Origin: Venturia oleaginea | Lineage: Eukaryota > Ascomycota > Dothideomycetes > Venturiales > Venturiaceae | Assembly (NCBI GenBank): GCA_013176395.1 | Contig: JABMLP010000017.1 | Span: forward strand, 992,001 to 1,056,000 | DNA: 64,000 nucleotides | Reading direction: 5' to 3' | Shown: one piece after another, positions 10,425-22,940 of the stretch | Layout of the letters: each line of letters opens with the position of its first letter | How positions within the stretch are numbered: position 1 is the first letter of the stretch | The notes under the pieces: generated by a model | Told to the model about the DNA's origin: nothing | The model's database searches: none | Seen by the model: only the letters and a program-made list of their open reading frames with translations | Program-made: the position numbers and the translations under genes

Positions 10425-10830
10425 CCGTTGCGGCCACTGCAGAGCAAGCACACGAATACACGAGCAAGCTACACGAACGATGCGTCCACCAAAGACAACA
10501 GCAACCATCTAGTCACTATCTCCCGGCTAGTCCATCACCCCAGATGACACTGCAACGCCCCGAGTCGACGAGTCACCGCTAGAACGGCAATACCTTCAAC
10601 ACAACTCAAACACCAGACGCCCGGTGTGCAACAATCGGCACCACACACCACTGCAACGACTAGACAATCTCTCACAATGTCTTGGCAAACCGTCCTGCTA
10701 CAAGCTGTTGCCCAGAGCCTTGAGCCTCTCCCCAAACTGTTGCCTCCCAGTTATGGCATTGGCAAAAGTAGGTACGCAACACAGTAAGTAGTAAGGACGC
10801 ATAGAAGGAGCCTATTGGCGGCAAAAGCCC
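10425..10830 (-). repeat. Repeat R, copy b (inverted)
   Basis: The reverse complement of about 41030-41440, nearly identical over roughly 400 bp including a 66-codon open frame that is the same in both (10535-10735 minus, 41111-41311 plus). Together with copy a it forms an inverted repeat of about 200 bp around the pogo element. Confidence 0.85.
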
Positions 10831-11569
10831 CTGCAGATGATGTGCAGCTAACCTTTAATTCCGTAGAGACCATAGTACAGTTTCATTCATAGCAAAACCT
10901 TACTCAAAACCAGTGCTGGGAAAGAGAAGTCGCGATTGCCGCCTAGGACACAGCCAAGACGAGCGCCTGCTTCCATCCACAAAACGGGCCCAGCTGACGC
11001 ACTGGACAACACCAACAACTCAGTCTCCCCAACACTTGGCAGCTACCCACTAGGTAGATGAGATGATAGGGCTCATCCGCCACAACGCCAAACTGGGACA
11101 TCTTGTTGGCTTCGAATTCAACTGCGGTAAACTCACGTACTCTTCTTCTAGCTCAAAAATATTTGTCACTAGGGTATGGATGGATGGATGGATTCAATAC
11201 ACCCGTCGGGCCAGTAGAGCTCCAGGGGGGCACTACCGACTCTCTATCATACATTATATCTAACTGTCAACGCTCCCTTCATTCTAAGCTTAAACCTTGA
11301 ATTTTATAACGCATCTTTCCAATATTCTGTCTTCAAATTGACCTTGACTCCAGAAATAACAATAAAAACGAAAGGCGCGACTTACCGTTTACCAACAGAC
11401 TGATGGGATCAGAGATTGACGGTTAGGAAAAAGGGGATATCGGATCTAGGATTGCTACTTACATAGACACTATCTAAATAAGTAAGTCCACATGCTTGGA
11501 TTGGTTTCGTTAGAGACTATTCCGTCTCTCGGCTGAATCGTTTAGTAGCGTCTACGAATGCAATTGTCG
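10831..11569. other. Stretch between repeat copy b and the LINE remnant
   Basis: No gene recognised. A short (GGAT)n tract lies near 11178. The region may be old transposon debris. Confidence 0.4.
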
Positions 11570-11579
11570 CTCGCACTGC

Positions 11580-12650
11580 CGCTATTAATATCGTTCAAGT
11601 AAGCGTGTATCCTTGGCGTTCAGTGCTGTTGCCCAGACTGATAATGCGTAGTCAATAACTGATGCCACTATTGCTTCAAATAGCTGCCGTGCCTGCTTAG
11701 TCCGGAGACCACTCATTCTCTTCAGCCGGATCGCTGCACGGTGTCCCTTTGTGGCTGCTCTGGCAGCCTGTAGGTGGAACTTCAATTTCTAGTCGAGGAT
11801 AACATCTAGGAGCTTAACCGAGGAGCTTGACACCACCGAGCAGCCTCCGATTTGAATTACCGTCGTTGAAAGCCTTTCTGCGCTTAGTTTAAAGTGAATA
11901 AAGGCTGACTTTTTAGGCTCGAATATAGCTCCACTGCGACGTTCCCACTGCTCCGCTTTCGGTATTACTGTGTCTTGAAGCACCCAAGTGTTTTCCTCAG
12001 CGTTTGGCCCAGTGACCCATACCGAGTAGTCGTCCACGTAGGCCATTGCGCCCTAGTGACGGCTGATCTTTTTCTCTACTAGGTCAGCGTTAAAGAAGAG
12101 GTAGAGTATTGGGGACAGAGGTGAGCCTTTAGGTAGCCCTAGAGAAGGTAGATCCACCTCCTCGCTGCTCTGCCCATTCACTGCAATACTTGCTCTTCTA
12201 TCTGAGCAGAAACTCTCAATCTAACAAACAAGCCCCTCTGGAATACGTCGTCTTCACGGTCTGGCCAGGAGTACTTCTTTATTCACCCCGTTGTACGCTC
12301 CTTTAACGTCAAAGCTAAGCAGGCTAAGGACCCGGCATCTTCTTCGCGCCTGTTTGATACGGTCGGTGAGGAGCAGCAGTACTTATTCTGTACTTCGTTG
12401 CTTCAGGGCCCCAAAATGATTCTCTGGCAGGAGGCCGCACTCAGCTTGCTAATACGGATTTGCAGGGCTCTAGCTATCTCAACATCAGAAAGGCTTGATA
12501 TGGCTGATGGCAATGGCATTATTGAGCTATTTCTGACAGCGCAGCCTGCAAACACCTCAAGGTACATGAGTTTTGCATCTCCCTCTGCGATCTACATAAT
12601 CCTAACAGCTTCGCGACTTCGATTACGCGTCATCATCTGACCAATCTCTT
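11580..12650 (-). pseudogene. Decayed non-LTR (LINE) reverse transcriptase
   Basis: Minus-strand translation in several frames gives RT landmarks in order: KQRSTE...LLLLTDRIKQARR and LSFDVKGAYNGVNKEVL near 12400-12290, LPxGSPLSPILYLFFNADL near 12130, the AYVDD box at 12029-12043, and a downstream thumb region (LKRMSGLRTKQARQLFEAIV) at about 11730. Stop codons and frame changes separate these pieces. The order and motifs fit fungal Tad/I-like LINEs, but no endonuclease domain or poly-A tail could be placed. Confidence 0.75.
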
Positions 12651-12912
12651 GATTAAAAATGTCCCAGAACGGCGCAGCGCCAAAGCCAAGGTCCAAAGAA
12701 CCTCTTCTAACTGATGTCCGTTCCTGCTCGTGTGAGTACGTCAGCCTGATGAGTATCGCAGAGGTACAGCCAAACCCGGCTCAAATGGGTGGTGCAGCTC
12801 GTTATGTCTTCTTTTTTTTCTTCGTGCCGGACTTTGTCTAGATTTTTGTGGCTGGGGTGACCTGCTGAACACTTGGCTGGCTGTCCAGTACGACTTGATC
12901 ATCGGCCAAGCT
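12651..12912. other. Short spacer between the LINE remnant and the DUF7924-like gene
   Basis: Contains a T-rich run near 12810 and no clear gene; its left part may still be LINE sequence. Confidence 0.4.
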
Positions 12913-14547
12913 TTAATCGTCGAGCTGTTGGGACAGTTCAGAACGTGAAGAGGTCAGTTCCTGATCCAGCTCAGAGACTTCATAGTTCAAGTCAGCTGGT
13001 AACATGTCGATAGCAGAGCAAAGTCTCTTGAAATGATCGGGAACCCAGGAATCGAGGACGTTCATGACAAAAGTCCAGGCTTTCCACCTTTGATCACCCT
13101 CCGCTGTTGGTGAAATATCGAACTTAGCAATTGAGTGTCGATGGAATGTGAAGTCTTCTCCTTGGACAACAACGTAATGCGCCCAGATTCTGACGTACTC
13201 GTCACTATGAGAGATTGAAAAGCCGTTGATTTCTCGGTGAAGCTCATTCAGTCGACCGACAAGCCGAAATAGCTCTACCTTATCGCGTAATGCAACGGTT
13301 TGACTGTGAAGATTCTGGCGATCTGCGACGTCAAGCGCGGATGCTCCGCACTTCACTTCACTGGTGAAAAGTGGAAGGTACATATTGTAGGTCGCCGCAA
13401 TATAGGAACAGTCTTCGAGTTCGTTGCCGATAAATGGTTGCAGCCTTTGAAGCTGTTCCCGAGTGAATGCTTCTCTTTTGAATCCAAGGCCAAAATCTGG
13501 TTGCGGACGAGGTCCGTAAAAAGGAATAGCGTTGATCCAGCCCGCGTTGGTAGTCTCTCTGAGAATTTCCAGGTGTTCGCTCCGCGATCCGCCAATATCT
13601 CAGCTGAAGGAAAAATAAGTTCTGCAATACGGAGAATCACCTTCGTCTCATTCTTGCCCCTGAGGCTCTTGCATGTCTTCTTGAATAAAATGTCCTCTGA
13701 GAAAAGAGTATTGTCAGGTGGCTTTCGAGGCGTTTGTAGAAGCTTTTCCAGAAGCTTTTTGCTTTGAACGGTGATACCATCATCATGATCGTCCATAAAG
13801 CTCTCACGCTCCTGGAGTTGACCCTCGTATCGCGGATGTCTATATGGAGCACTCTTCTGTTCCCACGGCTGTTGGTCGCTTGGTGTTCGTGTTCGTGATT
13901 GAACTGTTTCAGTGTTTATGCTGGCGTCCGAACGCTTGCGGCGTAGAGAAGATTTTGATCTCTTTCTTGTGAGCGCATGCTGTACAATATCTCGAAATCG
14001 GTCCATTGCTTTCTCTTGTTCCTCTGTCGGCCAACTTCCGTTCTCTCTCCAGAAGTCAACCCGAGCGTCGCTGATTGTCTTCCAAACTGTTCGAAGTCGT
14101 TTGGAGGGCCGTTCAAGAGAAGTGTACGAGGATAAGACTTCGTCTTTACGAGGTCGCTTCCGCGTCTCAACCTGCTCGTGAGGCTTTTTTTGGAGAGGGG
14201 CTTGAGTCTGTAGACGCTTTTTTGGGCGCTCGCTCGATGTTGGGTCCTGAAGGTCTCGAATGCGCTTCCATCCAGGATCAGGGAAATTCTTTACCATGTT
14301 AGATTGCCAACGAGGACACAAATTGGGGCGTACATACCTTTTCCTTCAATGCGTACCGAGCTTGCTGCTCAGTATCCGTCCGAGATTCGGTTCTCTCCTC
14401 AATTGCTTGTATTCGATTACTACGGCGCGCTGCAAAAGTCAGAATGATGGTGCAGTATGGCAAGAGTTGCGACGACATACTTTTCCTCGTCTGGGGTGGC
14501 ATACCCTGTCTCTTCGGAGCGGCTAGAGGTGTTGAACATCTGGCCAT
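12913..14547 (-). pseudogene. DUF7924-like fungal protein, frameshifted
   Basis: Exons read on the minus strand: 14547-14481, 14429-14338 and 14288-12913, with introns 14430-14480 (51 bp, GTATGT...CAG) and 14289-14337 (49 bp, GTATGT, CTAAC, AAG). The N-terminus is basic and disordered (MPPQTRK..., RPKKRLQTQ). The C-terminal half carries the conserved block GLGFKREAFT, TSEVKCGASALDVADRQN, FSISHSDEYVRIW and DMLPADLN, which I associate with the fungal DUF7924 family. The reading frame must shift once near 13575-13580 (ADRGAN versus SEHLEIL), equivalent to one missing base. The alternative start is 14502. It is either a pseudogene or a sequencing error. The function of the family is unknown. Confidence 0.65.
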
Positions 14548-15210
14548 GCTGACTGGAATCGCAGGATCGAAGCGCTTATATGTTGCCGCCGAGTTTAAAG
14601 TGGAGTGGGAGTAGGAAGAGAAACGCGCTAATCCGGATGCGCTACCACCGCCTGTCCCTCTAGCATAGAGCAATGAATCCGCTGGTAAGGGCCCTTGTCA
14701 TGAGTCCCTGCTAGCTTGTGCGCCAGATCTTCACAGCCATCATACTATAGGGAATCTGCGTGACTAGTTATTATAGACGGTAATGGCAAGCACTAGAAAT
14801 GCTGCGTTGTATAACGCGTAGATTCCTTCGGAGTCGCGTTGTGGGTGGAGCGACACACAAAGGGCGATCAACCAAAGTGTACACATCACGACAACCCAAG
14901 AACGACAGCACACGCAATACGTACCCAACTACATCAAATCGAACTCGAAATACTCGCACACTCGAACCAAGCACAGTTGTGGCCATCGATTTACGTCCCT
15001 TCTACCATTCCTACCTTCAAAATCAATGTCACAGTAGAGACCTCAAAGCCCAAAGCGGTATTAATAAACATGTCTTGACATTTAATTACTCCAAATCGTT
15101 GTAAATCTATGACTGCCCAACTGAAGTTGCAAAAACGCTACAACAAAGACGAAGTGGTACTGTGCGGATAGGAAAGGTATCATGGGCTTGTCGGTTCCGT
15201 GATGCACACG
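14548..15210. other. Intergenic
   Basis: No gene recognised between the DUF7924-like gene and the amidase stop codon. Confidence 0.5.
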
Positions 15211-16780
15211 CTAGAATACAGGCGCCCTTCTGGCTTTGGTCAATTGCTCAACCCCATACGCCAGTTCGAGCAACAACTGTTCTCGATATGGCATTCCCAA
15301 AAACTCCAACCCAACCGGCAAACCGCCATGAGGTTTCCCTTCCTCTGTGAATCCGACAGGAATAGAAATCGCTGGCATTCTCAATTGACTTCCAATGACA
15401 GTGTTGGTAGGAAATTCCTTGCTGAACCTCGGACCCAGAACATCTTCAACAGTTGGCGGTGGAATTCGGACGCTGGGATAAGCCAAGGCATCGAGATTGT
15501 GCTTGGCCATAATCCCAATGACGATGCGTTGGAAATCCTCACGCTGGTCGAGACGTCCCGCGTAGTCCGGGTCTTCATAAGGATGTGTGTTTGATTTGGC
15601 GCTGGCGATGTCTTGCCATAACGATAAAGATTGGTGGAATGATCTGGATTCGTAGAGTTGATCCAGAGTGAGATCGAGGTGCGGGTGAGCCTTGAGGAAG
15701 TTGTCGATATCGAAGTGGGAGCGAGATTTGTAGGTTGATGTGAATCCGAGATAGTGTTTGAGGTTTGGGATATCGTCAATTCCTATAAGTGTGGTTCCAG
15801 TGGTGAATTTTTCAAAGGCTGAACGGATGGTCCTGTTCACCGCGCCACACTCTGGGTCGTTGTCATTGCCGAATGCCGACCTGAGGACGCCAATTCGTGC
15901 GCCCGCTAGTGTTTTCTCGGTCAGATTCGATGCATAACTCCCGCCCTTTGGTGGGCCGGCAATTAAGACTGCGGTGGTATAAAGATCTTTCTCGTCAAAG
16001 CCAACAAGCGCATCTAGCATGGTGGCGGCATCCCGTACCGTTCGAGTCATAGGGCCTGGGGTGTCTTGCGTCTTCACTAGGGGACTCAGCCCTGCTCGCG
16101 ACACCATACCCACCGTTGGACGAAGACCAACCAGGTTACAAAATGAAGCAGGAACTCGAATTGAACCACCAGTGTCTTCTCCGACACCAAGGAGACCATA
16201 GTTTGCCGCAATCGCAGCTCCAGTTCCCGCACTCGACCCGCCGGTCTCCATCAACGTGTTGTATGGATTCAAAGTCTCTCCACTGACGGAGGAACATGAA
16301 TTGTATGAAGCAGCGAAATCTGAGTTGGTCAATGTCTGCGAATGACATAAACATGTTATCAACCATACCTGGCATGGTGCTCTTGGCCAAGACGATGGCA
16401 CCTGCATCCTTGAGCCTCTTTACTAAAGTGGCATCGTCGGTGGGTATGTGTTTGCATCGGAGATTTCCATAGGTCGTCTCTAGGCCCTTTGTATCGCATT
16501 GGTCCTTGACGATGACGGGAATTCCATGTAGCGGACCGATGAATTTGGTGTTTGTTTGGAGGTAATGGTCCAGCGCATCAGCCTCAGCGAGAGCAGTTTT
16601 CGAAACAGCAGTGATGGCGTTCAGTTTGGGCCCGACCTGGTCGAGAGCGGTGATGCGTGCTAGATAGGCTTCTATGAGATGTCGGGCTGTGTATGTTCCA
16701 TCTCTGTAGGCGGTGTGAACTTGATCAATAGTCAACTCGTCTACCGCCAGAATGGGCATATCCAGGCTCAGTTCTCCCAT
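15211..16780 (-). CDS. Amidase (amidase signature family), 506 aa
   Basis: Exons 16780-16369 and 16319-15211 are joined by removing a 49-bp intron (GTATGG...CTCAG), which restores MPDFAASYNSCSS. The Ser-cisSer-Lys triad is present: Lys92 (VIVKDQ), cis-Ser in GGSSAGTG (about 166/167) and nucleophile Ser190 (GEDTGGSIR). The C-terminus includes PVGFTEEGKPHGGLPVGLEF, typical of the family. The start MGELSLDMP was chosen because family members begin about there; an in-frame ATG at 17071 would add an unusual 97-residue tail. It hydrolyses a carboxylic amide to acid and ammonia; the substrate cannot be told. No signal peptide, so probably cytosolic. Confidence 0.9.
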
Positions 16781-18324
16781 ACTCGACTTTGGGATGGGGG
16801 GAGGGAGGTTGAAACGTGAAGATTTGTTGTTCAAGTGAAAGACGCGTCGGTAATATTGCCCGGGAAGGTCGCTCTGGTAATTAGCTAGCTTATCAGATAA
16901 GTGAGATTGGCGGCAGGGCGAAGTCGCACCGGCAACAAATGGCGATGAATAAAACATTGGAGCGATATCAGTCGCGGCTCGCAAGCCAACATGGTCAACC
17001 TGGATGTCTGCTGAGCGAGCTTGAGGTGTCCAGTTTTGAGTGGCGTTTTCTGCTGGCTGTTTCTTCTCCATCGAACGAGGTCAATCAAACTCGAAGTTAC
17101 GTATCGGGATGGGATGAAATGGGCTGAGAACGAAACAGTGGTCCTGTGGTAGTAGCTCTCGTGCAGGCCGAAATTGGTGCAGACCAAAGTATCTACCTCC
17201 TAGACAGTCTGTCCAGCCTGTCAAGTATTGATGGATCAAGACCAAGAAAGCATTCATCTGTTTTCCTGGGCGTTCAGTAGTTCTAGCCACATGTAATTTT
17301 AACATGGTTGGCAGCGCTTCAGTGATTCGGAAGTGTAATCTTACAGAGCAAGATTATAGATGCTTATATGCTGCAGACATGTCTCGCTATAGCCGTTGAT
17401 TTGGAAGGCGCCTTTATAGCGTCCCAAGAAGAGAGGCTGGACAGGACACATTCGAGGAGGATGTGGCACGAACGAGAGTGGGAATACTGCAGAGGCAAAG
17501 AGCAGGTTGAATGGAGTTGGACGAGCGAAGCCGATGCCAAATCGTCGACGTCAAGAAAGTCACGATTCTGCGTGGCTTTGTAACGCACCGCCGAATGCGG
17601 ACAAGGTCGATAAACTTTATCAGACACTGCCTGGGTATCTTACCCGTCTCAATTCAGATCATACTAGACTAACCTTAACTACTTTTAATACCGACACTCC
17701 ATGCCTACCAATAGCCCACACTGCCTCCAAAACCCTACATCCTACTCGGTCCGATGCAACTGAAGAGGTGGAAAGGCCAGCTTTGCAATGTTTCAGAGCC
17801 TGCATGCCACATACCATCCGAGCGAAAGCGCTTTGCTACCACTCCAGCCCATCCCATACCTCCATCAGTCGCTTGTACATCCGAGTTTGTTTTTAGGAGA
17901 GAGAGTCACTTCAGACAACATCAAGAACAAGAATGAGGAGGCTGTGTTCGGGGCTGCTTCTCCGCTAGGGACAGCGTATCTTGAGACTCTCCAACACAAC
18001 TGGCGTTCGAGCAGGGCAATTTAGACTAAGAGACCACCTGGGAGCAATCGATTATTGGATGGCCAGTTCACATCAAGCTCAAAGCAAAGAGAGAACACGA
18101 CTATCTATTTCATTCACCAGTCAAAGTCCCATCAACACCAGCGCCAGCGCCTGCATCATGAGAGCCTTGTCTTCCGAATCCAAACCCAATCTAACCTAGG
18201 TCTACCATATACCGTCTATCCATAGGAGTAAAAAAATAGCCAACCAAGAACCAGGAAATTCGAGTATACTCTAACTCCCCAAATTCGTGTAGCGGACAAT
18301 CCCAACCAAGCCATCGCAACGGGG
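16781..18324. other. Intergenic between amidase and glucoamylase
   Basis: 1.5 kb with short open frames only. The part next to 16780 is probably the amidase promoter. Nothing else is supported. Confidence 0.5.
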
Positions 18325-20454
18325 TTATGCAGCAAACCCCAGATCCGCCAAACTCCTGGCATACCTCGTATCATTCATCGATCTCGCCCTAGCCATCGAC
18401 GCCGTGATGATGGAAGCATAACTCCACGTCAAATCTTCAGCACCACGAGCAACTCCAACGGCCCTATCATATTCCTCGGCTAACCGTCCATTGGCAGGCG
18501 TATGGAACTTTATACGGCGCATGAAGGCGTCGGCCCATCCTTCGAGTGCTCCGATGGCACTCTTGTATGGAGAGCCGTTACTCGGATAGGTCTGGTCGGC
18601 TGCGAGAGCGGCGCTGGGAGCGAAGTAGGTCCAGAAGGGGAGGGATGTGTTGGTTACTGCGATCTTGCCTGCGGTATTGAAGTCGAGGCAGGCTTTGTAG
18701 AAGAGTTCGGCCATTGTTGCTGTGGCTAGGTACCAGGGGTTGCCGCCGTCTGGTGCTGTTCCGGTGCCGTTGTAGACGTCTTCTGGGTAGCGACTGTGCG
18801 GGATTAGTAAAGTGGATGCGATTGGGTGAATGGGATGAAATTACCCAACTGGAATTCCCAAGACACCGCCGGCGGAATCAAGCGTTTCCCTGGCGATTGG
18901 GTAGATGTTCAGAAAACTAGTTGCGACTTGATAAGCGGATACGAGGACCTGATCATTGGTATAAGAGAAGATATCGTCGTCTGCATAACCATGCAGAACA
19001 CCAAGGACAACAGCAACATCCTTGAAGCTCGTCTTGTTCCTCAATACCGGACCATACTCATACAAAAGCAACTGTCGGTTGGGATCCCAAAATCTGTTCA
19101 TTCCCGCAACAACTGCATCAGCCGCGACAGAAAGCGTGGAGGCTGTTTCGGAATCATTGAGCTTTGCAGCGAAAGCCGAGCCGATGGTCAAGGCGCGGTG
19201 AGAGACGAGCGAGTTGAAGAAATGGTAGGACGATTCTTCTTCCCAAAGATCGAACGATTCGAGGGACCAGTTTGCTGCTACGTAGAGTAGATCTCTCTTT
19301 ACGGGAGCGAAAGTGGGATAAGTGGTTGAGTCGTAGATTTCCTTTCGAACCTTGTCAATGGAGCCGTTCTTTGCTAGGTAAGCTTCCGCAAAGTCGATTA
19401 AAGCTGCGGCTGCTTCTGCTGGTCCGTCATTCTGTGAGAATGTGTGAGTAGAAAACATAAATCCTAGGAAGGAGACGTACCTGTGGCCTGCCCCACGGTC
19501 CTGTGAACAACGTATTGTTCAACCAGAATTTTGGCTCGCCTAATCCACCAATTTGCTGCTGGGCGGCTCTCGCTTGCGAATATTGGAAAAGAATCTCTTC
19601 ATAATAGGACTTGGCTGATGAAAGTGTAGCAGCGGTATAAAGATCGACGACAACATCCATCGTTAACGCAGCATCTCTCACCCAGTTGTAGTGATAATCA
19701 GGGTTTGCGAGAGAAGTCGAAGCCACGACTGTCCCATTCGCAGCTCCCTCGCTGTTAATGTTGTCGAACATCCTCGTCTTGCAGGTGGCGATCTGAGAAT
19801 CGGCGCCAACTGCGAGCCACGATGTGATATCGTCAGAAAATCCATTCGGTGTAGCGTATGGGACTGGCGCGGCGAGGGGAGCGGGTGCTGTTTCTCCTGA
19901 TGCGATGACTGGGATGTTGAGAGTCTGAGAATAGACTTTGTTGATGTTGACAGCGTTGTAGGTGATGTTGAGGAGTTCTGTGATACCATCGATGTAGACT
20001 GGGGTCTTTGCGGTCCAGACTTGCCATTTTTCATTTCCAGTGACTGCAAAGGCGTAGTCTAATACAATGGCGCTGAGGGGTGTTGATCTGTTGGAGCCAT
20101 CTGTGTAATAGAGGGTAACGACCTTGTCATAGTTGACATCCTGATTTGATGATCAGAGACTGTGCAAATCATTGCCATACTCAAATCAAAGAATACTCAA
20201 ACATAGAGTCTGAGAGACAGTCTTCTCTGTAAAGTAAGGAGTGAAGAGTAATTCCCGCACAAACTCACCTCAATATATGCCGTAACATTCAAATGGCCCC
20301 CACAATACGAAAACTGCTGCAATTGCACTCCCAATCCATCGGCAGGAAAAGCCGTACTCGCAACACTCGCTGTGCAATTATCCTGGGCGCGCGAGAAAAC
20401 ACACAAAACGCCAACAAAGGCAATCAAGCTCTGAAAGCCGTGCCGAACAAACAT
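18325..20454 (-). CDS. Secreted glucoamylase: CBM21-like plus GH15, 633 aa
   Basis: Four exons: 20454-20269, 20140-19481, 19431-18845, 18793-18325. Introns are 128, 49 and 51 bp, all GT-AG, and the phases close to 634 codons. Residues 1-24 are a signal peptide (RHGFQSLIAFVGVLCVFSRA). An N-terminal starch-binding domain of CBM21 type follows (FSYCGGHLNVTAYIE, VNYDKVVTLYYTDGSN, WQVWTAKTP). The GH15 domain runs from about residue 190 (NPDYHYNWVRDAALTMD). It has GLGEPKF, the general acid region FDLWEEES, and a putative base in LAEEYDR before DLTWSYASI. It releases glucose from starch chain ends outside the cell. The usual fungal C-terminal CBM20 is absent; the starch-binding module is N-terminal as in Rhizopus-type enzymes. 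Confidence 0.92.
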
Positions 20455-21487
20455 TATAAGATTATCGTAGACGCTCCATTTGGGAACAATGGCAGATATA
20501 GACGTTATAAGAGCCTCCTCAGCCCCGTCCAAGCTCATGGGAGCTTGCAGCCCCTGACGTAGGTATTCCATCCCTCGCAAACGGTATAAGGGTCTTATTG
20601 GATTCTTGGAGCTTGGAGACCGGAAATGAGGATGTTGCGATTGTGACTTCTTCAATCATCGTTGATCTGCCTAGACGGACGGAGATTGCCTGGGTAGCTG
20701 CCTTGATTTGTTGTATCTCGTTGAGGACCAATCATTGTGCGTGGATAAGAGCTTCGCAAGTCTCCGGTGCTTCTTCGGTCGGATTGCGAGATTGGTTGCT
20801 GGCGCGCGGCGCTTCGGGTGTGAAGATGGAGTCATACTTTGGAATTTTGAGTTGGCAATGTTGATCGGAATTACTGGGAGTTGTTGGCGCCGACTTGCAG
20901 ATGAACGCCCACATCATAAGTCGCGATTGGAGCCATCATTAGGTTCAGCATGGAGAAGGTCCAATAAGCAAAGGTTGTGACTTGTGAGCCTACTGAGGCA
21001 AGAGTGGCAGAAAGTCCCCGCTAGTTACTCGTTCCAGTGCCGCACCTCCATCTGGTTGAAATTCTACGAAAATACGTTTCTAAAGTGCCAGATCTTCATC
21101 CATCTCATTCTCGAGCCTACAGATTGCTACAAACCAATGATATAGCGAACCCGAGTAGACAGAGCCCTATTCCGCGTATAATCCGAGAACCTTTCCCCTC
21201 CTAAACTCTTCTTCCTGACTCTTCACTCCCTTCCCTCCTCGCGAAGAAAGGTACCCCCTTATCTTAAGACTACCCCTCCGCTCCTCTACGCTATATATCC
21301 TTCAGGTCGTTCCGGGTAGGGTATAAATATATTCGTGGTACTAGGGGTAAGGTTCCCTAGCGGAGGGGGTCGTAGTCGTACTAAGGCAATCGTCTCGTAT
21401 AAGGAGGAAAGAGAGGTCGTTGAGGTAGAAGGTTGGTTCGTGATGCCTGCAATGAATTGTCTTTGTTGTCGTTTGAGTTTCAACCCA
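20455..21487. other. Intergenic
   Basis: Contains the glucoamylase promoter and no recognised gene. About 21180-21480 is pyrimidine/purine biased with short TATA-like runs. Confidence 0.5.
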
Positions 21488-22260
21488 TCAATCTCTGGTG
21501 ATGATTTCACCTTGCAAGAACGAGCCTAGTCCCGCGCAGCCACGACATCGACAGCCGATAACCCGCATCCTTCCACCTTTTCCATCCGAGTGAAGCGTCT
21601 CCGACTGGTGGGCGCGAGCCTTACCAACCATGTTCGCTTCCAGGTCCAATAGAACCTCCGCGAACCATCCTTGTGCAGCATAAGCCCTATCCATGCAATT
21701 CGCGTATTCTGCCAGGGGTAGTGTGGGGTCGACCCTTACTCCCATAGCTCCTTCGAAGGAGATGGACCTCAGCACTCGGAACTGAGACAAGGCGGCGCGT
21801 GCTGAGCCGGCATAATACATGTCTGGCCGCACTGTCAACGGCAAGTCGAGGTAGAATTTCAAGCGCAGGTCTTTCAATTCCTCCTGACGCTTGGATAGGA
21901 ATTGTGCGAGCTCTCGAAGCCGTTTGGAAGCATCATACCCTCGTCCATTTGCTTGGTGGAGATAAAGCTGGAGCCTCGGCGCCTCGAGTATTATGGCTTC
22001 TTGGGGATATTGGCCGTCTTTGTCTCTGGGATCGTATGGGTAACTGAGATTGAAGACGAAATAGTTCGCTTGGAGGAAGAACGATAATGCGTCGTGATGC
22101 GCTCTTTTACTGACACGAAGAATGCGGGTATTGAAAAGGATCCTGTTAACCACAGAGCCGTGCCGTCGTTGCGCTGAAATTCTCAGCGGGACACTTGCAA
22201 CCAAGGTTTGGCCATAGATCCGATCTTTGATTTCCTGCGGAGGTCCGACTAAGTTTGGTG
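21488..22260 (-). CDS. 2EXR/F-box-like fungal protein, 5' end unresolved
   Basis: The open minus-strand frame extends from about 22420 to the stop at 21488. It contains PPQEIKDRIYGQTLVAS (near 22240-22190), the EIR..IY-type core typical of fungal 2EXR-like proteins, followed by ILRVSKRAHHDALSFFLQAN, the helix that usually follows it. There is no in-frame ATG before this core; the first ATG is far inside. A possible splice acceptor (TTTTTGTCAG) precedes the frame at about 22409, but I found no convincing first exon. The gene is therefore either a 5'-truncated pseudogene or has a start exon I could not place. The left limit is the stop; the right limit is approximate. Confidence 0.5.
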
Positions 22261-22535
22261 AGGCCTTGACCTTTGGACAACAATCGGTTCGAGGTTTGGT
22301 TATGTGCTGAATGTTGCCGTGGGAAAGATGAGGTGATGCAAGATCATTATTATCGTTTTCGAAGTGCAGAGTTTGTAGTAATCTCGTTGTGCGGAGAAAC
22401 GTTGGCTGACAAAAATTAACTCAGAGGGGGGTACACCTTGACAGAAAATCACTCCACTCTGTCAACACCAAATTGATATCGATAATGTCCTAAAAAATTG
22501 TTCGTAGATACTGTAGGGACGAATATGCTATCACC

Positions 22536-22609
22536 GTGGGTAAGAAAAAATTATGTGGGTAAGAAAAAATTATGTGGGTAAGAAAAAATTATGTGGGTAA
22601 GAAAAAATA
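22536..22609. repeat. Tandem 19-bp repeat, about 3.9 copies
   Basis: The unit GTGGGTAAGAAAAAATTAT starts at 22536, 22555, 22574 and 22593 with no mismatch between the first three units. A (CTA)n run follows near 22696. Confidence 0.95.
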
Positions 22610-22940
22610 ATCTCAGGTTTGCTGTTCATCGTGCTATCATGGTCTCGAGTACTCCGTTGAAGAACCCTAGCATTTCTTGGGTGTTTGTGGTGATATACTA
22701 CTACTACTACTACTACCACTCTAGATGCGGTGAGGAAATGTGGTAAGTACTTTTTATGAATGGACGTGATTGTGATCGACCGTTCCACTCATGACAGAAT
22801 GCCTGATTTTGGTTATACTCACTTTTCCACAAATGGATACTGACGGCCTGAGAAGCAAAAGATGTGGAGTAGTCGTTCAAGCCTGCTAATGATCATTCGT
22901 AAACTCATAACGGTCCTCATTAGCCATTAAAATAGCACAT

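Noticed and set aside
4635..12650. Repeat-induced point mutation as the cause of decay
   Set aside because: The full transposase has no stops and repeat copies a, b and c remain nearly identical with GC-rich stretches, so there is no clear sign of RIP in these elements.
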